NCBI RefSeq assembly: GCF_019455385.1
Contig: NZ_JACOFR010000017.1
Span: forward strand, 1 to 64,000
Direction: 5' to 3'
DNA: 64,000 nucleotides
Origin: Bradyrhizobium sp. BR 10289
Lineage (GTDB): Bacteria; Pseudomonadota; Alphaproteobacteria; Rhizobiales; Xanthobacteraceae
Part shown: positions 27,324 through 36,161 of the stretch, piece by piece
Numbering within the stretch: the stretch's first letter is position 1
How the letters are laid out: each line of letters begins with the position of its first letter
Notes under the pieces: model-generated
Told to the model about the DNA's origin: nothing
Database searches by the model: none
What the model saw: the letters and a program-made list of their open reading frames with translations, nothing else
Made by a program: the position numbers and the translations under genes

Positions 27324-28103
27324 CTAATGCCTCTGCCGCTGGAACCGGCTCGTCGCGGACAGGACGAAGCCGCGCGGGAAGAAGCGCAGAGCAAACGGCA
27401 CAATCTTGATGCCGAGCCCCGGCAGCACTGCCCGTTTGTTGGCCATCAGGCCGCGATAGGCCTGCTGAGCAACTTCTGCAGCAGAAACATTCAGCATGGC
27501 CGTATCGTGCCCGGATCCAACGCGCGCCCGTGCCTGGAATTCGGTGGGTACCGGACCCGGGCAAAGCACGGTGACCCGAACACCGCGCGGCGCCAGCTCC
27601 GCCCGCAATGCTTCGGTGAAGGAGATCACATAGGCCTTGGAAGCATAATAGACGGCCATGCCGGGGCCCGGCAGAAAGCCGGCGACCGATCCGACATTGA
27701 GAAGGCCGCCCTTGTTCCTGATGAGCTGATCGGCAAAGCGCAGCGACAGGTCGGTCAGGGCGCGGACGTTGACATCGACGATGCCGACCTGCTCGTCGCG
27801 GTCGCGCTCGATGGCATCGCCGAACACGCCGAAGCCGGCATTGTTGACGAGATTGTCGAGCTCGACGCCCTCGGCCGTGAGCGCGGCCGCGATCTTCTCG
27901 CCGGCGTCGGCCTCTTGGAGATCGCAGGCGATCACGATCGGCTTCTTGCCGCCCTTGGAGGCGAGCTCGTTCGCGAGCGCCTCGAGACGATCCGCCCGCC
28001 GCGCGGTCAGCGCGAGGCGATGTCCGTTCGCGGCGAACACACGCGCCAGCTCCGTGCCGATGCCCGCCGACGCACCGGTGATCAACGTTACCCGCTCAGT
28101 CAC
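27324..28103 (-). CDS. SDR-family NAD(P)-dependent oxidoreductase
   Basis: 259 aa from the GTG at 28103, which gives MTERVTLITGASAGIG; a TTG at 28142 would add 13 residues and is less convincing. Cofactor loop TGASAGIG at 9-16, NNAGFG, and the catalytic Ser and Tyr-x3-Lys (YYASK) are all present. Classical SDR similar to the DltE/YqjQ group. Substrate unknown. Confidence 0.88.
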   Translation of the reverse strand: MTERVTLITGASAGIGTELARVFAANGHRLALTARRADRLEALANELASKGGKKPIVIACDLQEADAGEKIAAALTAEGVELDNLVNNAGFGVFGDAIERDRDEQVGIVDVNVRALTDLSLRFADQLIRNKGGLLNVGSVAGFLPGPGMAVYYASKAYVISFTEALRAELAPRGVRVTVLCPGPVPTEFQARARVGSGHDTAMLNVSAAEVAQQAYRGLMANKRAVLPGLGIKIVPFALRFFPRGFVLSATSRFQRQRH

Positions 28104-28332
28104 GATCGAAGTCTCTTGAATTGAAGCTTTTTGGCCCTGCAATGGCGGAACGAGAGCATAGGCCGTGCGCGACAGGCAAGCGTCGCTTGCGGCATGGCCG
28201 CCTGAGCGCGGAGAGGGAGGGCAGAAAACTCCGGAATTACAGGCGAATCCGGGAACCCGGCCGGCGAGCGATTACATTAAAGTTTCGTCATGTGGCCCGC
28301 ACAACCGGCAATTGGCCACGTCGGTCGCGGCT

Positions 28333-28821
28333 TCAGCTGCCGACCGCGCCGTCCTTGACCTGACCGCCGGCGCGGTCGGCGACCGCATGCTTCAGGTCGA
28401 TCCGGTCGCGCTGGGAAATTCCGAGCAGGTCGGAGGCGCGCCAGACGACATTGTCCTCGAACTCGGAGACCTGGCCGTCGGCATAAACCAGCTCCCACAT
28501 CATCTGGACGATCCGCTTGCGGCCGGCTTCGTCGAGCGAGCGCATGATGACGCTGGTGAAATGATAGAGATCGACCGCCTCGCCCTCGACCTGGGTCGCA
28601 TCCGCGATCAGACGGTCCGCGGTGCCGCGATCGAGCCCGAAATGGCTTTCGATCAGGCTGTGCAGCTTGCGCTGCTCGGCCGCGGTCGGCTCGCCGTCGA
28701 GCGAGACCACGTGGACCAGCAGCGCGGTTGCAGCCAGCCGGTAATCGCTATCGCCGAACGCCCGATCCCCGGCATGGGGAGCAACGATGTCGGCGATGAA
28801 TTGGCGCAGGCCGTCGAGCAT
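28333..28821 (-). CDS. TerB-family (tellurite resistance-like) protein
   Basis: 162 aa from the ATG at 28821; a GTG three codons earlier is possible. All-helical TerB fold, with acidic metal-binding style blocks VVSLDGEPTAAE and MWELVYADGQVSEFEDNVVWR. Stand-alone TerB proteins are common in Rhizobiales without a ter operon, and none is seen here, so a tellurite role should not be assumed. Confidence 0.85.
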   Translation of the reverse strand: MLDGLRQFIADIVAPHAGDRAFGDSDYRLAATALLVHVVSLDGEPTAAEQRKLHSLIESHFGLDRGTADRLIADATQVEGEAVDLYHFTSVIMRSLDEAGRKRIVQMMWELVYADGQVSEFEDNVVWRASDLLGISQRDRIDLKHAVADRAGGQVKDGAVGS

Positions 28822-29005
28822 AAGGTCCACCCGAAATTCGATGACGCCGCGGGGGCGCGGCCGTTACCAGCAATATATGAGCGGGAAACTGAGCCAGCGC
28901 AACGTGCGTCAGTTCCGCGCGCGTATTACGTTTCGGCAATATGTCCGTTTCGTTATGACCGGCCTGGGACACGTTATGATTGTCCCTGGAGATGCCCACT
29001 GCCCC

Positions 29006-29092
29006 CGTCGTTGCGAGCGCAGCGAAGCAACCCAGGGGCTATCCGCAGAGGCGATCTGGATTGCTTCGTCGCAAGGGCTCCTCGCAATGACG
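29006..29092. repeat. Intergenic palindromic repeat, family B, copy 2
   Basis: Starts cgtcgttgcgagcgcagcga and ends ggctcctcgcaatgacg. Diverged relative of 7708-7788. It lies between the TerB-like and nucleotide cyclase genes, and the rest of the ~300-base gap (28822-29118) shows no gene. Confidence 0.7.
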
Positions 29093-29118
29093 GAGAAGGT
29101 GTTCACCGACGGAGTCCC

Positions 29119-30528
29119 TCACGGAATCTCGTACACCACCATCTTGTCGGCGATGCCGCGCAGCGCTGCCTGCTTCTGGATCGGCCTGATCTCGCGTTGC
29201 TTCAGCACTTCGACAACCGCCGGTGCATCCAGCACCGGGCCGGTGATGTGGATCTCCTGCGCGGTCGACAGGCTCTGCACGCGGGCGGCAATGTTGACAG
29301 TCTGACCGAAATAATCCTGCCGTTCGTTGAGCATCACCGCGAGGCACGGGCCTTCATGGATGCCGATCTTGACGATCAGATCGTCGGTGCCGCGCTGCTT
29401 GTTGAGCTCGTCCATCGCCGCGCGCATGCGCAGGCCCGCAACGATCGCATGCTCGGGACGAACGAAGGTCGCCATCACGGCATCGCCGATTGTCTTCACC
29501 ACCGCGCCTTTCTCGGAGGAGATGATCTCCAGCAGTGCATGGAAATGCGCGCGCACCAGATCGAACGCGGCGAGGTCGCCGACGCGCTCATAGAGCGCGG
29601 TCGAGCCCTTCAGATCGGTGAACAGGAAGGTCAGCGAGGTGATCTGGAGCCGCTGGTCGAGGCTGAGATTGTCCGCCTTGAACACGTCGCGAAAGGTCTG
29701 GTTCGACAGCATCCGCTTCGCGGTGAGGAACGGCTTGCGCTTGCCGATCAGATGATGGAGCGCCTCGGCCGCGATGAAAACCGACGGCAGTACGCGTACA
29801 CCGGCCTGGTTCTCCAGCGACAGCCGCAGCGGGCCGGGACGCATGGTCGTGGTTCCGGTCGGCGCCTGCACCTTGTTGTACATGATGGCGAGCTGCTGGC
29901 GGTCCTTGGTCGGTTCGCCCTGGACGTCGATGAAATGCGCGGCGTGCGTCACCGGCTCGAAGATGATGATGAAGTCGTTCGGCAGTTGCAGCGACATCGT
30001 CGCCTTCTCGCCCGCCGGCAGCTCCATGGTGTCCAGCGTCACCTCGTTGGCCAGTGTGGCAAACGATTCCTTGTTGAAGTCGACGCCGGAACTCCAGAAC
30101 ACCTGCTTGAAATACTCCCACACCGGAAGCGTGTCGGGGTCGTGCGCCGCGATCCGTCGCACGCGCGGGTTGACGGTGAAGGAGACCTCGACCTGGTCGT
30201 CGACGGAGGCCTTGTAGCCGCAGGCACAGAGCGCGCAGTGATAGTCGTCCGGCTTGAGCGCCTTCAGCGTCGTATGCGCGCCGAGCACACCGCCGCAGCC
30301 CGGGCACAGCACGTTCCAGCCGAGATCGAACAGCCCGAGTCGCGCCGAATGCAGGAAGGCGGAAATCGCACGCTCTTCGTCGACGCCGTGCTGCCTGGAG
30401 AAATCCAGCACATTGACGCGGTTGAGCTCGTGGTCCTCACCGTCTTCGATAAGGCGTGCGATCGCATCGACCACCTTGGGATCGGCAGTCTGCTTCAGAA
30501 CGGAAAATTGGGCCTGGATATCGCTCAT
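29119..30528 (-). CDS. Class III adenylate/guanylate cyclase with N-terminal zinc-ribbon region (DUF5939-like)
   Basis: 469 aa. An N-terminal helical region is followed by a probable zinc ribbon (C75-x2-C78 and C98-x2-C101), then a ~150-residue β-rich middle domain. The catalytic domain runs from ~295. Metal-binding Asp305 (FLFTDLKGST) and Asp349 (KTIGDAV) are kept, as is Lys345. No membrane segment, so a soluble cyclase. It may make cAMP as a second messenger; its signal is unknown. Confidence 0.87.
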   Translation of the reverse strand: MSDIQAQFSVLKQTADPKVVDAIARLIEDGEDHELNRVNVLDFSRQHGVDEERAISAFLHSARLGLFDLGWNVLCPGCGGVLGAHTTLKALKPDDYHCALCACGYKASVDDQVEVSFTVNPRVRRIAAHDPDTLPVWEYFKQVFWSSGVDFNKESFATLANEVTLDTMELPAGEKATMSLQLPNDFIIIFEPVTHAAHFIDVQGEPTKDRQQLAIMYNKVQAPTGTTTMRPGPLRLSLENQAGVRVLPSVFIAAEALHHLIGKRKPFLTAKRMLSNQTFRDVFKADNLSLDQRLQITSLTFLFTDLKGSTALYERVGDLAAFDLVRAHFHALLEIISSEKGAVVKTIGDAVMATFVRPEHAIVAGLRMRAAMDELNKQRGTDDLIVKIGIHEGPCLAVMLNERQDYFGQTVNIAARVQSLSTAQEIHITGPVLDAPAVVEVLKQREIRPIQKQAALRGIADKMVVYEIP

Positions 30529-30578
30529 GGCGCAACTCTATCTCTGTTGGATCGCGCCAGAAGTCAGGCTTTTGCCTA

Positions 30579-31946
30579 TCATCGACGCGTGATGCTGAAG
30601 AGGGGTGAACGGTCCGGCTGGGTCGTGACGACGCCATGCGGAATCACGGGAACCCTGTCGGCGAGCTCGACGCGGAACGCGCCGATCAGCCGGGCCAGCG
30701 CCAGCACGGATTCGGCTTGCGCAAACGGCGCGCCGATGCAGACGCGCGGACCCGCGCCGAACGGCAGATAGGCGAAACGATCCGGCGGCTCCTTCGACAT
30801 GAAGCGCTTGGGAATGAACGCGTTCGGCTGGTCCCAGAGCTTCTCGTGCCGGTGCAGCAGCCAGGGCGCGATCATGATGATGTCCCCCTTGCGGATCTCG
30901 ACACCGGCGGCATTGTCCTTTTCGCGTGCGGCGCGCGCGATCAGGAAGGCCGGTGGATAGAGTCGCATCGTCTCCTCGATCACCGCGCGGGTGAATTTCT
31001 GGCGGTCGATGTCGGCCATGCTGTCGAGATGCTCGCCGCGGGTTTCGGACGCTACCTCTTCCTGAGTCTCCGGATCGAGAGCGAGCAGATAAAGCGCCCA
31101 GAACAGTGCGGTTGCCGTGGTCTCGTGCCCCGCGAGGATCATGGTCGCGACCTCGTCGACGAGTTGCTCGTCGGAAAAGCCCTTGCCGGTTTCGGGGTCA
31201 CGCGCCTCGTCCATGAGATCGAACAGGTCGCGCGGCGGCGCGCCGTCCTTCTTGCCGATCTTGCGCCGTTCGGCGATCAGCATCGCGACGAATTCGATCC
31301 AGCGCGTGCGGAAGCGGGCGCGGGCACGATCCAGCGGAGTCGGCCAGGACACCGGCAGCAGCATGTCGAGGAAATGCGGCCGCCCGAGCCGCTCGCCGTA
31401 TTCCATCACAAAATTGCGCAAAGTGGCGCCGTGCTTGTCCATGCCGAACGAGAACATGGTGCGGCCGGCGATCTCCAGCGTCATGCGCTGCATGATCTCG
31501 CGCAAATCGACCGGCCTACCGGTTTGCGTATCGAGCTTGGCGATGGTCTCGTCGAGCACCGCGGTCATGTGCGGGACGAGATTCGCGGTCGCTCGCGGCG
31601 TGAACGCCGGCGCGAGCGTGCGGCGCTGGAACGTCCAGTCATGTCCCTCGGCAATCAGCAGGCCCTCGCCGAGGACGGGGCGCAGCATGCGGATGCCGGC
31701 CGGCGTGCGTGTGTAGTTCTCGTAGTTGCTGAGCAGCACATGCCGGATCGCATCCGGCCGGTTAAGGATGAAACTGTGGTGGAGGAAGAACCGCCCCTTG
31801 ATAACGTCTTCCTCATAGGCGCGCTGCCCCCAGGTCGCGATCATATTCTGCCTGAGCAGAGCGACCCGGCCGAAGAACGACATGTCGTCGGGCGCACGTG
31901 GCGGGGTCGGGGGGATGATGGGCCGACGCACGCTGGCGATATTCAT
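30579..31946 (-). CDS. Cytochrome P450
   Basis: 455 aa. I-helix oxygen-binding AGHETTATAL, K-helix E-x2-R in EETMRL, and the heme-thiolate loop FGAGPRVCIG with Cys403. No membrane anchor, so a soluble bacterial type. No ferredoxin or reductase gene is adjacent, so electrons must come from partners elsewhere. Substrate unknown. Confidence 0.93.
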   Translation of the reverse strand: MNIASVRRPIIPPTPPRAPDDMSFFGRVALLRQNMIATWGQRAYEEDVIKGRFFLHHSFILNRPDAIRHVLLSNYENYTRTPAGIRMLRPVLGEGLLIAEGHDWTFQRRTLAPAFTPRATANLVPHMTAVLDETIAKLDTQTGRPVDLREIMQRMTLEIAGRTMFSFGMDKHGATLRNFVMEYGERLGRPHFLDMLLPVSWPTPLDRARARFRTRWIEFVAMLIAERRKIGKKDGAPPRDLFDLMDEARDPETGKGFSDEQLVDEVATMILAGHETTATALFWALYLLALDPETQEEVASETRGEHLDSMADIDRQKFTRAVIEETMRLYPPAFLIARAAREKDNAAGVEIRKGDIIMIAPWLLHRHEKLWDQPNAFIPKRFMSKEPPDRFAYLPFGAGPRVCIGAPFAQAESVLALARLIGAFRVELADRVPVIPHGVVTTQPDRSPLFSITRR

Positions 31947-31981
31947 GGCTCTCTCCCGACAGGTGTGAGGCAGGAAAATAG

Positions 31982-33346
31982 CTAGTAGGTCAGCTCGGCA
32001 ATCGCAATCCTGTTCTCGGCGGCCGGCCAGGGCCGTGCCACAATCCGTTCTTCGCCAAATTGAGCCACGATGTTACGCCCGATTTCACTGGCCGAAAGCC
32101 GCAAGGTTGCTGCCGAATCCGTGGGCACGCCCGGCTTGACGTCGGCCGGTTCCTTGCCGTCGAACAGCACCACGTCGCGCGGCAGGCCGAGATAGCCGCG
32201 CGGGCGTGACATGATCACGACCGCACCTGCGTCCTTGTCGGCGGGCCCGAGCGGGCGTGCGGGCCTGAGATGGACGACGTCGGACGAGCGCGGGAAGGGC
32301 GAGCGGTAGATGTGCGTGGTCGGTGCATCCGGCGATGCCACGACGAATTCGAGCGACCAGGACGGCTCGACTTGCGCCGGTCCCCAGCGGCCGTCAGCGC
32401 CGGTCTTGGCGCTGTGCACGGTTTCGCCGTTGCGCTCTCCGGTATCAGGATCAACGCGGAAGATATCGACGGTTGCACCACTAACCGGCCGATTGGTCGC
32501 GACGCCACCGGGCGTGCCCGTGACGAGGCCACTCAGCCTGACGCTCTGCTCCGGCACGATCGCAATGCGCGTGGGCTCGCGTCCAGCGATGAATTTGTAG
32601 ATCTCGCGGAACGCGCGCGGATGGAACGCCAGCTCGCGGTGATCGAGCGCGCCGAGCACCAGATTCGTTGCGCCTTTCAGTTCCGGACCCTCGGCGGTGA
32701 CACCTGTTGGCGTGCCGGGCTTGCCGATGAAGCGGCCGTCGGCCTGGGCGTATTTGTCCATGCCGTCGCTGCGCAGTGTGAGGAAGGCGACGCCCGGCGT
32801 CACCTCGCTCTCGCCCTCGTTCAGGCCGCGCAGGAACGAGCCACGCCCGTTGAACTCGTTGTTCGGCTGATCGTCGGTCGCGAACGCGCCGTGATTGGGC
32901 GTGCCACAAAGCACGGCATGGCTGACGTCGCCCGCACCGCCATTCTTGATGACGTTGCGAATCGCATAGCCGCCGCGCGAGCTGCCGACCAGGGCCACGC
33001 GCGCCGCGCCGGTGCGGCGCTTCAGTTCCGTGATGGCGACGGCGAGCTCCCGGCGCTGGTCCTCGGTCGAGGACCGTCCCAACTGCTCGACCTTGTCGTC
33101 GCTCCGTGCATTGGGGTCGGTGAAATTGATTGCCATCATGCGATCGTGCGCGATGCCGTTGGATTCCATCCGCCACATCGTGGTCATCCAGAGCGCGTCG
33201 TAGTCGCCATTGCCGTGGACGAACAGGATCGGGGGCACCTCGGTGACCTGTGCCGCGGTCTGGGCCAGCGTCCCGGGCCGCAAGCTCGCAACTGCGAAAG
33301 GCAAAGTCCCCGCTCCGAGCAGGATCATCCGTCGCGACAGCTGCAT
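31982..33346 (-). CDS. Tat-exported alpha/beta hydrolase (lipase/esterase-like) with C-terminal β-domain
   Basis: 454 aa. Twin-arginine signal LSRRMILLGA at residues 3-12. Oxyanion loop HGNG at 44-47 and nucleophile Ser123 in GSSRGG. From ~255 a β-rich carboxypeptidase-regulatory-like region follows (SGLVTGTPGG, GATVDIFRVD, TGADGRW). Resembles secreted lipases or polyester depolymerases, but the substrate is not determinable. The P450 gene follows on the same strand with a ~35-base gap. Confidence 0.8.
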   Translation of the reverse strand: MQLSRRMILLGAGTLPFAVASLRPGTLAQTAAQVTEVPPILFVHGNGDYDALWMTTMWRMESNGIAHDRMMAINFTDPNARSDDKVEQLGRSSTEDQRRELAVAITELKRRTGAARVALVGSSRGGYAIRNVIKNGGAGDVSHAVLCGTPNHGAFATDDQPNNEFNGRGSFLRGLNEGESEVTPGVAFLTLRSDGMDKYAQADGRFIGKPGTPTGVTAEGPELKGATNLVLGALDHRELAFHPRAFREIYKFIAGREPTRIAIVPEQSVRLSGLVTGTPGGVATNRPVSGATVDIFRVDPDTGERNGETVHSAKTGADGRWGPAQVEPSWSLEFVVASPDAPTTHIYRSPFPRSSDVVHLRPARPLGPADKDAGAVVIMSRPRGYLGLPRDVVLFDGKEPADVKPGVPTDSAATLRLSASEIGRNIVAQFGEERIVARPWPAAENRIAIAELTY

Positions 33347-33485
33347 CTGCTTCCTCCCGGCAAAACTCGCGTCTTTGCACCGCTTATAGCGGCCTAACCT
33401 CTGGACAGCGAAGGACTTTCGCGGGCATCACTGATCCTGCCGGAATCACCCAAGGATCACTTCTGCCAGCCATTTGGAAGGGGAT

Positions 33486-35180
33486 ATGACCGAGCAGCCG
33501 AACCGTCAGACATTCGCCGGCGACGGCATTACCGCCCCGCTGCGATACACGGTGTTCAGGCGCATCTGGCTCGCCAGCCTGCTCTCCAATCTCGGTCTGT
33601 TGATCCAGGGCGTGGGTGCGGCCTGGGCGATGACGCAGATGGCGGCCTCGGCTGACAAGGTCGCGCTGGTGCAGACCGCCTTGATGCTGCCGATCATGCT
33701 GATCTCGATGCCGGCCGGCGCCATCGCCGACATGTATGATCGCCGCATCGTCACGCTGATCTCGCTGGCAATCGCGCTCACCGGCGCGACGGCGCTGACG
33801 GCACTGGCCTGGCTCAAGCTGATCACCCCGGAATTGCTGCTCGTCTTCTGCTTCGTGGTGGGCAGCGGCAATGCGCTGTTCGGCCCGGCGTGGCAATCCT
33901 CGGTCAGCGAGCAGGTTCCGCCCGAAGCGCTGCCATCTGCGGTCGCGCTGAACGGCATCAGCTACAACATCGCACGCAGCTTCGGTCCCGCGGTCGGCGG
34001 CGTCATCGTCGCCTCGCTCGGCGCGGTCGCCGCGTTCGCCTGCAACGCGGTCCTCTATCTGCCGCTGCTGTCGGTGCTGCTGCTCTGGCGCCGCTCGGTC
34101 GAGCCTTCGCGCCTGCCGCGCGAGAAGCTCAACCGCGCCATGGTCTCGGGCTTCCGCTACATCACCAATTCGCCGCCGATCAAGATCGTGCTGTTGCGCA
34201 CGCTGGTGATGGGCCTGATCGGCGGAGCCATCATGGCGCTGATGCCGCTGATCGCGCGCGACCTGCTGCATGGCGGCGCGCAGACCTATGGCATCATGCT
34301 CGGCGCCTTCGGCATGGGTGCCGTCATCGGCGCGCTCAACATCCATGAATTGCGCAAGCGCATGAGCGGCGAGGCCGCGATCCGCGCCTGCACCATCTCG
34401 ATGGCGTTTGCCATGGCTGCCCTTGCCGTGAGCAGCGAGCCGGTGCTGACCGCGGCTGCACTGGTGCTCGCGGGTGCGGTCTGGATGGCGGCGGTGGCGC
34501 TGTTCAATATCGGCGTGCAGCTCTCTGCGCCGCGCTGGGTCGCGGGCCGCTCGCTGGCGGCGTTCCAGGCCTCGATCTCAGGTGGCATCGCGATCGGCGC
34601 CTGGGGCTGGGGCCATCTGACCGACTATGCCGGCGTCGAGGTCGCGCTGCTGACGGCGGCCGCATTGATGCTGGTCTCGCCGCTACTCGGCATCTGGCTC
34701 ACGATGCCGCGCGTGGGCGCGCGCAACGAGGATGCCGAGGTGCTCGCCGATCCGGAGGTCAGGCTGTCACTCACCGGACGCAGCGGGCCGCTGGTGGTCG
34801 AGATCGAATATCGGGTCGCCCAGGAGAATGCGCGCCCCTTCCACAATGTGATGCAAGATGTGCAGCTCTCGCGGCAGCGCAACGGCGCCTATGGCTGGTC
34901 GATCGCGCGCGACATCGCCGATCCGGAATTGTGGACCGAGCGCTATCATTGCCCGACCTGGTTCGACTATTTGCGCCAACGCAACCGCTCGACCCAGTCC
35001 GAGCGCGCGCTGCATCAGCAGGCGATCGATTTCCACATCGGTCCCGAACCGGTGCGAATCCGCCGCATGCTGGAGCGTCCGTTCGGCTCGGTGCGCTGGA
35101 AGGAAGAGACGCCGGATCGTACCAAGGACGAGGTGCTGCCGGTGGTCGCGACCGCGGCGGGAAGCAGCGTCAGATCGTAG
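33486..35180 (+). CDS. MFS-family exporter (EntS/MFS_3-like) with a C-terminal soluble domain
   Basis: 564 aa from the ATG at 33486, with ggaagggg as ribosome-binding site. About 11-12 membrane segments lie between residues ~20 and ~420, with the loop ADMYDRRIVT typical of MFS. A ~110-residue soluble C-terminal domain (VEIEYRVAQENARPFHNVM onward) is seen in the DUF894/EntS-like group. Likely a drug or siderophore exporter; cargo unknown. Confidence 0.88.
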   Translation: MTEQPNRQTFAGDGITAPLRYTVFRRIWLASLLSNLGLLIQGVGAAWAMTQMAASADKVALVQTALMLPIMLISMPAGAIADMYDRRIVTLISLAIALTGATALTALAWLKLITPELLLVFCFVVGSGNALFGPAWQSSVSEQVPPEALPSAVALNGISYNIARSFGPAVGGVIVASLGAVAAFACNAVLYLPLLSVLLLWRRSVEPSRLPREKLNRAMVSGFRYITNSPPIKIVLLRTLVMGLIGGAIMALMPLIARDLLHGGAQTYGIMLGAFGMGAVIGALNIHELRKRMSGEAAIRACTISMAFAMAALAVSSEPVLTAAALVLAGAVWMAAVALFNIGVQLSAPRWVAGRSLAAFQASISGGIAIGAWGWGHLTDYAGVEVALLTAAALMLVSPLLGIWLTMPRVGARNEDAEVLADPEVRLSLTGRSGPLVVEIEYRVAQENARPFHNVMQDVQLSRQRNGAYGWSIARDIADPELWTERYHCPTWFDYLRQRNRSTQSERALHQQAIDFHIGPEPVRIRRMLERPFGSVRWKEETPDRTKDEVLPVVATAAGSSVRS

Positions 35181-35190
35181 GCAGGAATCT

Positions 35191-35406
35191 TTACTGCCCG
35201 TGATCGGTCAGCACCTTGTCGCAGCCCTTGCTCAGCTTGGCGCGGTTCTGCTTCAGGCAGGCCAGTACGGCGCCATCGCCATTGTTCATCACGGCGCGGC
35301 AGTGACGCGTGACATCGCGCGCGCAGGCATCGTGACCGGGCTGCTGTTGCGCTGATGCCGCAGACGCGCACAGGAGCAAAGGAAGAATCAAAAGAAATCT
35401 GGTCAT
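35191..35406 (-). CDS. Small secreted cysteine-rich repeat protein
   Basis: 71 aa. Signal peptide (MTRFLLILPLLLCASAASAQ), then one module with a C-x7-C and C-x11-C style spacing (ACARDVTRHC, ACLKQNRAKLSKGC). It resembles the cysteine-rich GLG1 repeat family. Paralogous in pattern to 35599-35907. Function unknown. Confidence 0.75.
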   Translation of the reverse strand: MTRFLLILPLLLCASAASAQQQPGHDACARDVTRHCRAVMNNGDGAVLACLKQNRAKLSKGCDKVLTDHGQ

Positions 35407-35585
35407 CGCGTAATGCCTCTTACCCGGAAGACTATGCGGGCGAAGCTAGTGCGACGATCCCTCAGCCGCAATGGCTTTGTTGGCAGGCGGACTTCCCAGG
35501 CTTATTGGCGCCGCCGCGCGGCCCCGGCTTGTGGCCGGGGCACATCGCGAAGGGAGCTCACCGACGCAACGATGTTGAGTTGTGC

Positions 35586-35610
35586 TTACTGGTTGTCTTT
35601 ACTGGTTGTC
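35586..35610. repeat. 13-base tandem duplication over a stop codon
   Basis: The unit ttactggttgtc occurs twice with one base between, at the 3' end of the 35599 gene. Both units carry the same in-frame GAC AAC CAG TAA, so the duplication does not change the protein. Confidence 0.7.
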
Positions 35611-35907
35611 CTGGGCGTCAGCGACCTTGCGCGAGGCGCCCTTGGCAAGATCCTTGTCCATCACCGCGCGGCAGCCGGCGCTCAAATCCGAGCGATGCTT
35701 CATCATGCACGCCGTGATCTTCGGGATGTTGGGGATCTCCGACGAGCACAGGCGGAAGGCATCGCCGGTGCACTGCTGCTGCGCTTCGGCCGAGAAGGCG
35801 AAGCTCGATGTCGTCGAGATGATCGAGACGAGGGCGGCAAAGCCCAGAGCCAGGCTGGCGTCGCAGATCTTGGCAGAGAACGATTTGGTGTTCAGCGAGG
35901 TGGTCAT
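35599..35907 (-). CDS. Secreted cysteine-rich protein, paralogue of the 35191 gene
   Basis: 102 aa. N-terminal hydrophobic signal region (to about SSFAFS), then QQCTGDAFRLC and ACMMKHRSDLSAGCRAVMD, the same cysteine spacing as in 35191-35406. The last codons and stop are tandemly duplicated just outside the gene. Function unknown. Confidence 0.75.
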   Translation of the reverse strand: MTTSLNTKSFSAKICDASLALGFAALVSIISTTSSFAFSAEAQQQCTGDAFRLCSSEIPNIPKITACMMKHRSDLSAGCRAVMDKDLAKGASRKVADAQDNQ

Positions 35908-36161
35908 TTGAAGCTCCCATTGGCGCCGCCGTGGCGAGCGCCCGTTGTTGATGGGAACGACGATGCTCCAGCAAAACAGTTTCCACTGTGATGATGGTCA
36001 CGGGCCCCACCCCAACTGTGACGTCGGTCACGTTGACGCACCTCGCTGAAATTCCTGCGCATCCGCTGTCGCGTTGGTGTCACGTTAACTGTTCCTTCGC
36101 ATTAATGGCTCGTCGCGCGGGGAATTCCGCTGGTTTGGTTGCGTAATTGGAAAGAGTAGCG

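Noticed and set aside
28333..28821. Tellurite resistance system
   Set aside because: Only a single TerB-like protein is present, with none of the other ter genes, so a resistance system is not supported.
28165..30771. 868-codon open frame on the plus strand
   Set aside because: It runs antisense to the TerB-like gene and the nucleotide cyclase, both with clear family motifs. High-GC codon bias commonly opens such antisense frames; the translated product has no recognisable domain.
30636..31985. 449-codon plus-strand frame
   Set aside because: Antisense to the cytochrome P450 gene, whose heme loop and I-helix are intact.
36094..36116. TTAA...TTAA pair before the deacetylase gene as a CtrA box
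   Set aside because: The spacer is 13 bases, not the 7 required. A similar pair near 51513 has a 9-base spacer and was rejected for the same reason.
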